64,000 nt of DNA, taken from positions 124,001 to 188,000 of the forward strand of contig JAJTTP010000014.1 of the NCBI GenBank assembly GCA_023313575.1, given 5' to 3'. Positions 11,749 through 24,900 of this stretch are shown here, piece after piece. Every line of letters begins with the position of its first letter. The stretch's first letter is position 1. A program made the position numbers and the translations under genes. The notes below the pieces were generated by a model. It had not been told where the DNA came from and searched no databases. It saw nothing but the letters and a program-made list of their open reading frames with translations. This DNA comes from Eutypella sp. D-1. Lineage: Eukaryota; Ascomycota; Sordariomycetes; Xylariales; Diatrypaceae.

Positions 11749-14390
11749 CGTGACAGGCGCCTTGATAATACGATCTCGTGAATTCGATAGCGAGGGGGGG
11801 TACGCTGCGTAGATTTCAGGTCACCAATGATATACAACTAGTAAGTGAATAAAGCACTGTAACGAGAATGACGGAGGCGCAGACGGTTCTATTACTACAG
11901 AATCAACTCGCAACCAAGTAGCTAGAGGAAATTGACTAATATATAGGACTATTCGAAGTACACCAGCCCTGGAGCCTTCACATGTCAGACATGTGTACGC
12001 GTAACTTTAACAATCTATAGTCATCTATGGTTGGTGATGTCGGCGTCTCGCATCACACACACGCCGACGATGTTCTACGCCGAACAAAGTTCGAGCCTAT
12101 TCATCTGGCGACCTGCCCATGAATATTGCATGACATCAGCCCTGCGGCCAGTTGGGAAAACGCCGAGATGCGAAGACCCATTCTTAAGCGCGAATGCAAC
12201 GCCGTTGCGACGCCGAGTGGGATGGCCCCGTATATCCATCCATCCCTACTATCGACGTCTCGAAGGAAGTCAGTAGTAGCACACAAACGGGGCTATTCGC
12301 CTAGAGTGCGTGAAACTCTTCTCGTATTAGCGGAATTGACGGCGTATGCCTAGCTGCTGGATCTTATCTTGATCAAGGGAAGTCGTTCACCGGAATTGAG
12401 AGGACCCTAAGGGCGGGACCGGAACATCGGCGGAAACCAGCTCCGGCATTTCCATGAACTTCCGAGTTCCGCGTACGTTATGACGACGCATGTAACATGC
12501 TTGATTCGATAGAGATTCGATATACAATATGCTTGAATATTCTACACATGTCGGGCTTTTCGGGCTCTTTGGGCTCTTTGGGCTCTTTGTCTCCTCCCTT
12601 GGATTTTCCATATCAATTTCACCCCAGAAAGACTACAAGTCGCGCGGCAGAAATCCACTCTCTTCGCAGAACAGTTCATAGTGAGGTTAATAAGATACCA
12701 CTTGAACGAGGTTCTCTCTAGCCGAAGCCTACAAACTCGTAGATATAAGGAAGTAGCATATGTTTCCCATTTGTAAATAACACACCTACCAACATAACCA
12801 TAACTACTCCAGATTACAGATTCGGGCCAGAATAACACAAGATAATTTCTTCTCAAGTAGATACAACGAATCCCTTTTAACATACGCATCGCCGCAAAGA
12901 CCGATCATCCAATAACATCTTCTACACTACACTATGTTTATTTTCGCTGGCAATTTTCATACAATGAAGCGCAATTGTAGCCGACTCATTAGACCAGGAA
13001 AGTTGAAAGGACTCCTCTATTGGAATATCAGAATAGTTTCCCGTGCTTATATAATAGCTGCAACCATCAAATGCGATTCTGAAAGGATATATCACATTTT
13101 TGAGAATAGGTGCTGAGGTAATTATCAGTAGATATATAGAGAGATCACCAATCACGTCACGGTGTATATAGCGCCTCAGCAACCTAGTTGGTTAGGTCAG
13201 AGGTAGGGAGGTGCAATAACTCCTCTGACATCTGACAGGTAGAATCTTCCGCTTACTTGCAACGTCGATAGTTGCCGAGAGCAACCGTCGCATCTGCTGT
13301 GCGACGTCGATATCTACCCAATTCCTCGCCCACATGTAAGTGCCGTGATATACGGCGTGCTTAAAGTGACAGCAGCAATGTTTTATCTCTTCACTGTCGA
13401 GAAGGGAGATGAGTCGAAAACTGAAGATAAAATAATAACACATTCTGTTGTCGTTGAATACCTAACAACACAGCGCTTGACAGACCCTACAGAGATTTCA
13501 GTGAGTCCTTCAGTCCTGGCCGGCTTTACTCTTGTTGGTCGTCTGAGGCGACTTTGGCACTGTGGAAACAGAACAGAACCATCATGAGTTTTCTTGGCTA
13601 GCTAAATAGTCATTAGATGCGAGGAAATCTGACGGCAATGCGTTGTCATCTTAAGCGTAGTATTTGGCGTCGACGTAAGTCGAATAAGCAATCATCTCTG
13701 GTTGACGTTGAAAACGGCACTCATGGGATTGACGACACTTTGGCTCAAAGTGACTATGGGCTGTGAACTTATTATAATTATGAGAAACGACCCTGTCCAT
13801 TGCCGGACTGGAATTCGCTTCTCTCCAGGGAAAATATAGACCCTCGAAATCACACTTAAATTGTAGCAAGCAGAACCCACCTATATATTTCCCAAGCTGT
13901 CTCTTTTGCTATCAACAAATCCGGGGGCTCCCGTATGCATTGACAACTCGACGTCGCAGTGCCAAGGGCAAGACCTAATCTGGAAGCACACCTACTACAA
14001 CTATATAATTGAGAGGGCAGGGGTTACCAAGAACCAAATCTGCTTCCAGGGTGCGAGTCTCATTGGGCGCCTTTAGGCAATTATGCGGGCACCTTACCTC
14101 AGCATTCAGCATAACCGCGTTGGCTGCAACCTGCGAGAGGAGTTCATGTGCACGTGGAAGAACGGAAGGAAAGATGCATCAACGCGCGGGAGGGACGCTT
14201 GGGCTCCCACGCAAGCGAGAGGACATGAAAAGCATATGAAGGTGTTGCTTGATGTTATATGAGAATGTGGTCCGGTTCGTCTCTTACTCATCTTCTTACG
14301 AGGAGATCCATATATCATCATACCTGCTGTCATCGAGTACATCTAGGGTTCCTTCATTAAAAGACGACTTCATAAGTAGCAATTCAAAAC
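11749..14390. other. Intergenic region, fairly AT-rich, with short repeats
   Basis: This 2.6 kb carries the start-side regions of two divergent genes (reductase on the minus strand, rhodopsin-domain protein on the plus strand). It contains a 9-bp tandem repeat GGGCTCTTT (three perfect copies 12562-12588, a degenerate fourth before) and a stem-loop GTCAGAGG/CCTCTGAC at 13196-13229. No coding region could be supported; all ORFs are short and without motifs. Confidence 0.45.
12553..12588. repeat. Four-copy 9-bp tandem repeat (GGGCTCTTT)
   Basis: Three perfect GGGCTCTTT units (12562-12588) preceded by a degenerate unit GGGCTTTTC. It lies in intergenic DNA between the reductase and the rhodopsin-domain gene. 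Confidence 0.8.
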
Positions 14391-15918
14391 ATGCCGATTG
14401 CGACTGTTGTCGACGTCGGGATAATTCCGGCACCGCCGGGCGTCGCATTCGGACTCCACGACGGCATGTCGAGCACGCAGCAGATAATCGTCGTAGTGTC
14501 TTCGATATCGTGTTTCTTCGCTACGGTCTTTATGCTTCTCAGGCTGTACACAAGTGCCTTCATAACCCGAAAATTTGAGTTAGATGACCGTGAGTGTCTG
14601 CGTCGCGAAAACCCTTAACCCGCCTGCCTACCTTAGCTGATCACCGTACAATTATAGCTTTGATACTAGTGGCGTGGTTTGCTACCTTGGCCTACTTCTT
14701 AGCTACGGTGTTAGGTATGTTGTGATGGGCAGCAGCAGCAGCATCAGTTCTCAATGGACAAGCGGAATTGCTACGCTCTAGTGTGCTCACATACCGGCAG
14801 CATTCCCGTACGGCTGGGGCAGGCATATCTGGGAGACGACATCGGAGCAGCTCGTGCACTTTTACACATGCCTGAGGGTGATCGCGATGACATATCTTTT
14901 CCAACCTATGCTGGTCAAGCTCGCCATGCTCGCGCTCTACCACCGGATGAACCCGAGCCGGTTGTTCAAAAAGGCCGTGTGCTGCGTCGGCGTCTTCGTC
15001 TGCATGTACACCGTCTGCTTTGTCGTCTTGTACTGCGGACCCTGCGACCCCGACCGCGATGGCAACACCTGCCTGAACGCCATAACCATCGTTCACGCGG
15101 CCATCAACATACTCACGGATCTGGTCGTTCTCACCATGCCGATACCCATGGTCTACAGCCTGAGGATTCCTCTCAGGCAGAAGATTTACGTCGGTGGCGT
15201 TCTGGCTATAGGCTCCGGGTAAGTCGAACTATGCGGCTCCTGAGGTCTCTGCGCGGCATGTGCTGATAGGAATACAAGAGCCATCACTGCGTCGATCGTG
15301 CGCGTGACGTACATAGATACGATCATGACCGAGAAGGATTTCCCCTATTTGTATAGCAGGGTGGGAATATGGTCGATTATCGAGCTCAACCTCGGCATTC
15401 TCTGTAACAGGTGAGCCGGTTTCCTTCATAGGCACTCTTGTTCTCCTATCTTTCCTCATCACCTGAGCACGAAGATATGCAGGCGCCGCGTTGGGCGATA
15501 CAGGCTTTAGCACAATAAACTGACTCTGGCGCACGAACCCAGCCTTGCTCGGGTGCAACCGTTCATCAAGAGATACTTTCCGAAGCTGCTGCTCTCACAC
15601 CGACGACCCCAAGACATGGAAGGGAGAGGACAGGAGGTGACAACGATCGGAGGAGGTAACAGGACAGTTTGGTGGAGAGGAGCCGCAGGGTCAGCATACC
15701 GCAATGACTACCGCTGTTACGGCATCCGGTCAAACAGCATCCTCGAGGAAGAACCGTATGATGGTATTCATAGCGAAGACGGCACTAGGCCCCACGATGT
15801 AGTAGATCACCGTGAATGCCCTACGCATGTCGAGGTCGGGTGCTCGAAGATCGCCTGCGGGAGCCTCGATAGCATAGAGGTAGTAGGTCCGAGTAGGAAA
15901 GACACAGTGAGTATATAG
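14391..15918 (+). CDS. Seven-helix rhodopsin-domain integral membrane protein (fungal PTH11-like superfamily)
   Basis: Exons are 14391-14589, 14637-14714, 14801-15218, 15270-15410 and 15543-15918, giving 403 residues; all four joins keep phase. The translation shows seven hydrophobic segments, among them IIVVVSSISCFFATVFMLL, IIALILVAWFATLAYFLATV, AVCCVGVFVCMYTVCFVVLY and the last, VGIWSIIELNLGILC. Family hallmarks are the loop SEQLVHFYTCLRVIAM, the Cys-containing loop CGPCDPDRDGNTCLN, TDLVVLTMPIPMVY, and KRYFPKLL just after helix 7. The C-terminal ~110 residues are hydrophilic and variable, as usual. Ligand and signalling partner are unknown; relatives include candidate surface receptors and many uncharacterised plasma-membrane proteins. 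The last intron uses the acceptor at 15541-15542. An alternative nearer acceptor would run into a stop and lose KRYFPKLL. Confidence 0.9.
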
Positions 15919-18900
15919 CCTGCGAGGCAAGAGGCGGGACCGCCGTCAGATATTGAACGGCTCACCTACGCGAGTCTCTCTCCTATCACTTTATACGTAG
16001 CGGCCAGATTTTCACGCGATGCAGTAAGCTCTACTGTTATACCAAAGTCATGCAGCATGAAACAACGATCACTAAGCTGAGAATGTTTAGGTAAACTCCA
16101 GTGAAAGCCTACAATAAATGACTTTATCTATTTGTTGGGTACTTGGGCGTCATGGTTTTATAACCCGTGATGAATATTGATGCCCTACTAAAAATGCCCT
16201 TATATTCATGCCTACAAGAACGCTGTGCGACCGTTGTAACTAATGCCTGGGAGACCTAGGATATCCGGTGTTGAAGCATCGTTTCATGTAAGAGCTCCTT
16301 CTGAGGATAAGTACAACAGGCTCGTCCCCGGCAAACTTAGAGGCGGGCGTTTTACAAAGAGGTCGGGAAGCGATGCGCGGAAATAGGGGTCACAAGAGGA
16401 GATGATCAACTAGCTAAAGGGACTGTCCGCGGAACCCTTGAAACTATCACAATCTGGCTACAGATATGAGACATGCACATGAAGTTCTCTAGCTATAGCA
16501 GTAATGTCCGGTGTCATGTTGACTTCGACGCATGGCGGCGATGCGCACTATGCCCTCAAAGGTTAAGCGCACACGGTCACAACTATCGGCCTCAGGTGCC
16601 CTACTCTATTTCTCGAATTGTGTGTGGTGTGGACTTAATTGACCCTATTTTCGAGACACCGGCCATACCTACGTGCCGCTAGGTAGGTTGGCCAGAGTGC
16701 CACACGGGCGGATTATTCCTTATTCGCCACCTATTCTGATCCAACCTAGACTGACGTATGTAAAAGTCTCTGATAGCACATAGCAATGGAACCTCACCAA
16801 AAACTTAAGACGTAGACGTAAGAGTCGTAAAAAGCTGTCAAAGCGAACATTCAATAACCCGCTCTATGACGGGCTAGTTGCCCTGGTGTTTCCCCGTAAG
16901 CGCCCACTAAGCCGGGCCCAAGGGTCCACTATGATCGGAACAGAGCGCGCGGTGGGTTGGGTTGGGTACCATTGCACCGTTGGCATTCACTAGATACAGT
17001 AGGCAAGGCAAAGTAGCCGGGTTATTCCCTCATGGCCATGCCTCTTGACACTGTCTCTGGTTGCATTCGATGATATAAGTTGGTGAGGGGTGGCAGGTTA
17101 GTAGAAGTATGGAAGGGTCGCGAAGGGCCCAGGGGTCGGAGAGGGGGACTTTTCTGGGATTCCTAGTTGCATCATTAAGGCGCGGGGGTGACCTACATAC
17201 ATCACACCAGCACTGCACATACACAACTAAGTGATCAAGGGGGGCAAAAGGGGAGGGGAAAAGGAGGATAATATCGGGACTCAGCCCCGATAAGATTCCG
17301 CAGAGCAGAGGGGAAATCGGAGAGATTCCGCCGAGGCCTAAGGAGGGGGGGCGCCGGGCATCGGGCATTTGTGATAGAAACCCACAGTTATGCCGATGAT
17401 ATCGCTTTCTTTTTATGTAAGATGATTGGCTCTCCATCTTCTATGCTGTAAAGTGTACCTCACACATTTAGGTAAAGTAGGACGTAAAAGTCTTCTATAT
17501 TGACGTCGAAGACCGCTTATTTTGAATGGGCTGACGGGAAGGCAGTTAGGATATGGGTCTTTCACATACTCGTCCGGCCGCAATTCTATTTGATTTACAC
17601 ATACTTACAAGCATGTGATGCGGTTCCGGCGGGTGGCTGCATAGGGCGATCCCCCGAAGTTGAGACCCCTTTGAGTCAGAGTTATGCATTCCGTCCTCGA
17701 GTTGTCAGATCGGTGCCTGCCAAACTGTGTCTCCCCCCCTTGTATAAAAGGGCATACGTAGCTTGCTGCGGTATTATTACTATATTAACTATGTAGATGC
17801 CCACAGAATCGGCTATGCGACGTAATAAAGCCACAGGCTCGCTGACTGGCAGAACGGTCATCTCACGTGAAGATCGACATCCCTACACATATAGTAACTG
17901 TTGGGCGGGAAAACTGCCGTCTAAAAACGGTTACGGACGCTCGTCATGGATCCCATTCCTGGCTGTCGGGTGCGGACTTAACAAGCTACATACGTCAACT
18001 AACGTTTGGTAGGGGTAGACACCCTTTTCTGTTTCGTCCTGGTTCCCCGACACCACATGCTTGTCGTCATGCTTATTTACCTACGTCGTTTGGCTAGCAG
18101 CGGATGGACGGAACAAACAATTTACATATGTAGGCAGGGTAAGTTTGTAGGTAGGTAAGCAAGACGCGAGGCTCGATAGGCGGGCGTGTAACTCACACGG
18201 CATGATAGATGGTTGCGCGCTAAGTTGAGAATGACGGAGGTGGTTGAGGCGCGGGTGTCAGTTACAATCTGTCCCGAAACCATGTGGCTTTCATTTTTTT
18301 TTCTCATCCTGTAATATAACCAAGGAGGTAATAAGTACTGTAATTGACTGCCTCACGGACTGCGCAGGTTGTACTTCGTAATTGCAAGCCAACATGCCAC
18401 GTTATGCCCGTTTGCTTGCAGCACAAAGGACGTATCTATCTCACCGCGGTGGTGCGATGTCTTAGAACTGTAGCAAACACAACATCTCTACGTCTTCCTT
18501 TTATCTCATGATTCCCTGCCAACGTGGTATCTAAGTACTCAAGTAACGGCATTTCGTCCTGCTTGTCGCAGGTAGACAGGTCTCTCTCTCACAACCCTGA
18601 CGGGAGAACACATCCTAAAAGTAATTAAGTACTACGATAGACGTATACTTGTTATATCGTACGGTATCCATGGGATGTGTCCGTGGCGGCGGCGCTACGA
18701 CGCTACTGCAAGCACTTTATTTTACTACTTACCTACCTCTCTACCTAGTGAGCTGGTAGGAAAATTTCTGGCTCGCTCATGTCACCGCACCCCCGCGAAT
18801 GTCCGGGCGGAACGCCGCCGCCGATCCTACCGCCAGGGCACCCTTCGTGCCTACCTAAGTAGCTATCTATCTAGAGTATATATAAGCATAGTTCGCCCCT

Positions 18901-21900
18901 TACGTACATGACTACGTAGAGCCGGAATGGGTGCAGTCCCACTCACAGCGGCTAAGCGACGAGCAGTCATTCTTTCCTGTGCCTGGGTTGGTGGAGGCGG
19001 GGTGGACTATCCTTGTCTACGTACGTAGACAGCAACAGTGCTTTTGTCCGCCTCTGTGGGTGTACGCTGTGCAGTAGATTCGTTCTGGCCGTGTAGGCGA
19101 TTTCAATCAACCAGTCACGAGGGAGGTTTATGCTGCCACTATTTTCACGTCCTGGATGTACGTATGCGGACGCAGTCTGCACCCTTCTGTCTAAAGCCCT
19201 AATCTAAAGTCGGGTGTGGTTGGCTAACGCGCGGATGGCTCCGCTTATCGACGGCATCCTGGTGTTCCGACCGATCATGGGAAATGTAGTCGGTGTCATG
19301 GGTACGGACTCTGCGGAGACCAAAAGGAAGAGGGGGAAGAGGCAGTGACACATGAAATGGGTTGCCCTAGGTGGCTGCTTACTTCAGCAGATGGTGGATG
19401 GATTTGCGGTTGTCCGTCCCCTCCGGAACGTCGTACTGTAGCCTGAACGAAACACGGAGTGATCTGGCTGTTAGTGGGGTGTGAGGGCCTAGAAAGAAAA
19501 AACCAGATGCAGCTTATTACTACCTGTCATATCCCATCCAACCATCCCATCCTGGCCCTAGGGATGGATGCATGTAACCCAGGTGATTGATACATCAGCG
19601 TGGGGAGGGCAAAGGACCTGACGCTTTCGGGATGGTTGGCTGCCCGTTCCTATTACCATGCTCTAGGTAGCTGGGCAGGCAGGTATTCTAGGGTATTTCC
19701 AATTATCCATCTCGGTTTTAGGCCGGCTTGCCAAAAAAGCCCGAGGTGTACAATATATATCCCAGGTAATTATCATGGCTTTCTGAGGGCTTTACGGACT
19801 GCCTAATGTGAAAGGAGAGAGCGCTTTTTACTAATGTCATGACTCTGCTCCTCCCTCCTCCATCGTATATATGCACTTACGAGGGTGAAGATGACTCTTG
19901 ATGAAGTTGTCCCTTACCACACTTTTTGGATGTGTAGGTGACCTGTTTTCGTCATTGGGCATGTATTGTAGCTGTGGGGGAGGCCAGCGAGAGGAGGGGG
20001 AGGGGGGTAGATCAGTGTTTTCTCTTCTTTAGGTGGGGGCGTGAAGGACGTAACTAGGGGGAAAAGCCCCAGAGAAACGGCCAGAGAAACGGCCGTGAAT
20101 ATCTCGCGGGCCGGATACCTGGTTCTGGGCAGACCACTGTCTGGCTGGCTAGAATTTTTTTTCTCGTCTTGGTCGCCCAGCTCCTCTCCCTACACCGCTT
20201 CGATATTAGAATGTTCCCACCCTGCATGCGAATCGATCCAAAAGAGCTATGATTAGAGGGATTGTGGCGTGCATCTGTAAGGCTAGTGAGGCCCGGCGGC
20301 TATAGATGTGTATGCGCAGTCTCTGACTACCTGCCTGCACTAACCAGTAAAGTGTCGAGTTGGGATACTGTAAGGCAAATTTAAACATCTCAACTCGTCC
20401 TATATCTACTGATAGACGGGGGCAACTACCAAAGAGGAACAACTGGCTACATACGCTAGCATGTAATGTGGTAGGCACCCGGGCATGAAGAGAGAGCTTT
20501 TCTTGGGAGGTCCCAGGTTGGTTGCCAGGCCTTTTCTGACTACTGCGAGATGCAACTTGCCAATTCGGGGAATTATCGGCTGGATCCATCATCGCTGGTA
20601 CGGCACAGTTCTAGGGTTGCCGCTGGCTGGCTGGCTGGCTGGCGCGTCGGCGTTTGGGCGCTCCTCTGAGCCCTAATACAAAGTTATTTATTACCTTTGA
20701 TGACCTAGATCTACTAAGCGTGGGCGCCACGCAAGCTTGGTGGTGGTGACGGTTCGAGCGACGTGTAGATTATCTGTCGCTACCTGCCAATCTGCCTGAG
20801 GTACATAATAACTAACTGGCAGGTAAGTTTGTGGTGGCGATGGCTTCTAGGCTAATTACCACCACTGACGAGCCGGGTAGCCCACCAAGCCCACCTAATG
20901 TACGATACGTAGAACATGTGTTCCTGCGGGGTTGTAGGCGGACACGCGCATGTGCAAATGAGAGAGGCAAAGGGGAAAAAAATCTAGGAAAATTCTGTCT
21001 AGTCAAGTCATCCGGTGGATCGAGACCGCAGGCACATATATACAGTCATTATGTAGGTGCATCGCAGGTGGGTTCTACTTGGGGCAAAAAGTGCATGCGC
21101 CTTTGGTTAGGAATGTAGACAGGTTAATGTAGGCTGCCCTACTAAGTAAAGCGAGAGGGGTGGACGTGGGATGGCATCGGCTTCTACGACTAAAACGGCA
21201 TGGAAGGGAGAGAAGAAGAAGGGGAAATAATAATACAGACACGATTTTCGTGTTGTTTTAATAAAAAACCTAATACACCAGGTTAAGAGGGTTAGGGTTG
21301 ACTGGTTGCCCTGTTCGTGGTTGAATACAAACTACCGCATGCGAGCTGTCGCATCATGATATCTGAAGAATACTTCTATTTGAACAGCCTGGCAAACCTA
21401 CTGCGACCGCAAAATTCGTCACCGACATTCTCTTTGACCTGTATGCGTGCGTTGGGAGGATGTGCACCTCTTTTTTTTTTTCTTTTTCTTTTCTTTGTTT
21501 CTTAACCGCTGTTTCTACATATCGAGGAGGATCCCGATCTCTACGTAGCCGTGTGATCCAGCCGCGTCGATCGCCGTTGAAGATCCTGTGCGGTATGGGA
21601 TGGGAGGCATGGTCGCATAACCGCAATACATGTAATGTACCGTGGATGACTGGATGACTCTTCTCCCATGCATAAAACCCCCTCTCCCCACAAGAGGAGG
21701 CGGACGCACGTAGATGCCAGCGACGTTTCGGCATCGAAGCTACTAAGGCCGTGGTTGGCCGGCACCGGCCTACCGGGTCAGCCTATGTAGCCGTAGTCCA
21801 CCGGCTCTGCAGAGCCCCTACCTTCGGCTGAGCCATAGAAGGTTCTAATAAGAGGGAATGTAAGGAGATGGAGGCAGGAAGGAGATAAGCGACTTAGTAT

Positions 21901-24900
21901 TCATTTGCTTTGGCATATGTAGACGAATCGTGTCTACCTGGACCACGACAGCTTTTACCTGTCTATCTCCGCCGTTCTGCGATGGGGTTTTGGAAGTCGG
22001 AGTCAGAGTCGTAGCCTCGGTCCTGCATCGCGCATACATACGTTAGATACCTAATGTGGGGGGTTCTCTGACTGTCTGGGTCCCGGAAGGATCTAATAGC
22101 GAGGCTGTTCCGATACACCTAGCGAAGAGCCATGGGCTGTACCCATGAATGCGTATATGCACAGCGACCTAGGTACGGAGTAGTGTAGTGTGGCGAATGG
22201 CGAGCCCCTACTGGTCATGACCTGGTCCTGAGCCCTGCGATGCAGTGCATCGTGGATGTAGGTTCTGAACCCGCGGTTGCTATGGTAGGGTTGTGTTTGC
22301 TCAAGTGTGAATGGAACAGACAGGCGACTTAAAACACGAGGCCTTGTCCATCTACCAGCTGTCTGATGAGTCAACTAATCGCAGACGATACGAATCTCCA
22401 GATGGGGCCGGGTTGCCAAATTGCTAGGCTCTCTCGGCTTGGGTGAGTTCCTCAACACTTCTTCGACTGGTTTCTTCGATGCGCCGTATGGGTACATGTA
22501 CCACCACCACCCAGGAGCTAGCAGTCGATTCCTGAGCTCGCTCGGTTCAACTTGTAGCCGGGTTGTCTGTCAAACCAAAAAAAAATCTGTCTTCAGACGA
22601 TGCAATGTACATGGCTGGAGCCCCAATCAGCCGTTGTTACTGGTAAGGTGGGGAGATCCATGCACCTACACAGGCCACTTCATGAGATCTTGTCCAACAG
22701 GATGGAATTCGACGTCGTGGAATCGTCGATGACTACAAAACAGGCAAATTTCCATGTCAATAGGCTATACCCAAGACTACATAGTACCTGGCAATGACCA
22801 CCCCAAGCCAGCCCTGCTCCCTGGTGGTATTGTCACGAAGTACAAGCGCGTCTCTTCTTTGTAGGGTTTAAACGCGCCTTGCTACATACCTAGGTAGTTT
22901 ACAGGGTTCTGTTTTTTGCAGGTCAGGGTTATTGGAGGTTGGCTAATAAAAGAGAGAGCGCCAACCTCTCTTACCGAATAATATCTGAGCGCTGCTATTT
23001 ATGCTGCGCCCGGACATCCAACTATTACATGGTCCGTCAACCATATTGACCGTAATTTTCTGTCCCGTATTATCCGTATCCGTAAGCCTTTGGGCACTTA
23101 AGCCACAGTAAGAAATGTATTGTACTGTAGTTACCTAGGTATGTTTAGACCCCTTATGCGATAGTGGTACCTTGGTGCTTCTCAGGGCAGGGCCTGCCAA
23201 CGGAGGTGCTCTAACGTAGGTACCACTAAGGTCATTCTTTTCAGTGGATATTGGCTGTCTACCGTGTGTTCCCGTGGCTAAACACAGACTGTGGCTCGAG
23301 TACGAAGTATGAAGAGGCTACTTACTTTTGATACCAACCTGAGAGGGCCTCAGGGCCTCGGGGCTTCCTTAGCTGGGGTGCTTCAAAAACTAGATCCTCA
23401 CAGCAAAGTTATGAAATTAATGTTTCGCCTCATGCCGCCAATGTTCGAGTAAGGTACCAGCTTCTACGATAATACTATGAACACACCAGCGTACCTAAGG
23501 TGACTAGGCTCAAGAGGGACAAATAAGGAACGGGTTATTCGTACACCGGGGTAACACGTGGTTGGCAAACCCCCCAAAACCGCCGCTTTGGGTTGGTCGC
23601 TTCGCCAGTATATTTAGAAAAAAGCCCGAACCGTCACCAATGACTAGATCGGGAAAGGTATCGCCTTTATTAGATCGTCGCGGCCTCGTCGAAGAGAAAA
23701 AAAAAAGATTAAAATTCCGCACTTGAAGAATTGTCGGATTAGTCGTTCATACTGCCTGGGCCGTGACTACGATGAGAAAGCGGAGGAACGAGCCAAATCC
23801 GGAGTGTAGCCATTTAACATCTGTTCCGCGAATGCTATACTTCTTTATTGCTTCCCTCGAATTATCCCGTTGCATCCTACCACGCGAGGTAAAAGGAGAA
23901 GGAAGATGAAGAAGAAAAAAAGTGCCTCGGGGGCATCCGGCCATATTAACACAAGGAATAGACGGACGAATAAGAGCCTGGAAAGGCCCGGCTCACTGGA
24001 AACGGTGGGAACGCATCCGGAATCTGAGGAAGAAATGTGAGTGTCTCTCTCACACCACCAGCAGGTTACCTAACTACTGCCTGTCACATGAGATGTGAAC
24101 CCGAGGTGCTGTTTCCTATTACATACATTAGTAATGTAGTAGTATCCCTCTGGTGATGTGGAACAACCCGGGCCATTCCTGATATGGCAGTCCCTGAGCT
24201 ACTGTGCAGGTATGTAGTATGTAGAAGAAGAAACCATCCCGAAAATTCTCGGCAAGCCTAAGACCGGAGGCCGGAGGGCGGGCGCAGAAGGGGGGGGGGG
24301 TTGGAAGCAAATCCCATTAGGTTATACAATATGTTCAAGACAAGAAACGTGCGTCCCCCCCTCCCCCCTTTTCCTTCTGTAACTGTAGCCGAGAGTTGCC
24401 GCAAAAATGTGGTAGAGACATCAGACATCATGCTGACTTTTTGACATGACAAGTAAGAGAGTCAGTCATGAGATGAGGTTCGCCGACCGGCGCGACAAAC
24501 CTGTAGGTAGCACATAACACAAAATACGTAAGTGACTTGACTGAGAGAGTGACTCTCTCGACTACATACATGATGATAGAGTGGGACGTTTTAACCCATG
24601 TCATGGCTCAGAGGCGCCGAGACCCCTACGAAGCAGACTCCAGACAAGGGCCGAACAAGGTGCGGTGCAGAGAGGGAAAGAGGAGAAAGAAGGTTGAGGA
24701 AGCAGGGTAAAACAGGGATTTGCCCAGGCGAGCCTTGTGATGATCATCCGCGCTAGAGACGACCTATCCGTCCAGCCGTTCCAGACCCCTATTTTTCTTT
24801 TCCCTTCCTTTTTTTTTTCTTTCAGTTCTGCTGCCAGGCAAGGCCAAGTCATCGCTTGTCTTGTCTTGTCTGGAACTTTTCTTCTTCCTTCCTTTTTTCT

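Noticed and set aside
15480..15516. Acceptor at about 15480 for the last intron of the rhodopsin-domain gene
   Set aside because: It leads to a TAG after nine codons and loses the family's conserved KRYFPKLL segment; the acceptor at 15541-15542 restores it.
17030..17437. Minus-strand ORF of 135 codons in the gene-poor region
   Set aside because: Pro/Ser/Leu-biased composition with no recognised domain and no intron or promoter context.
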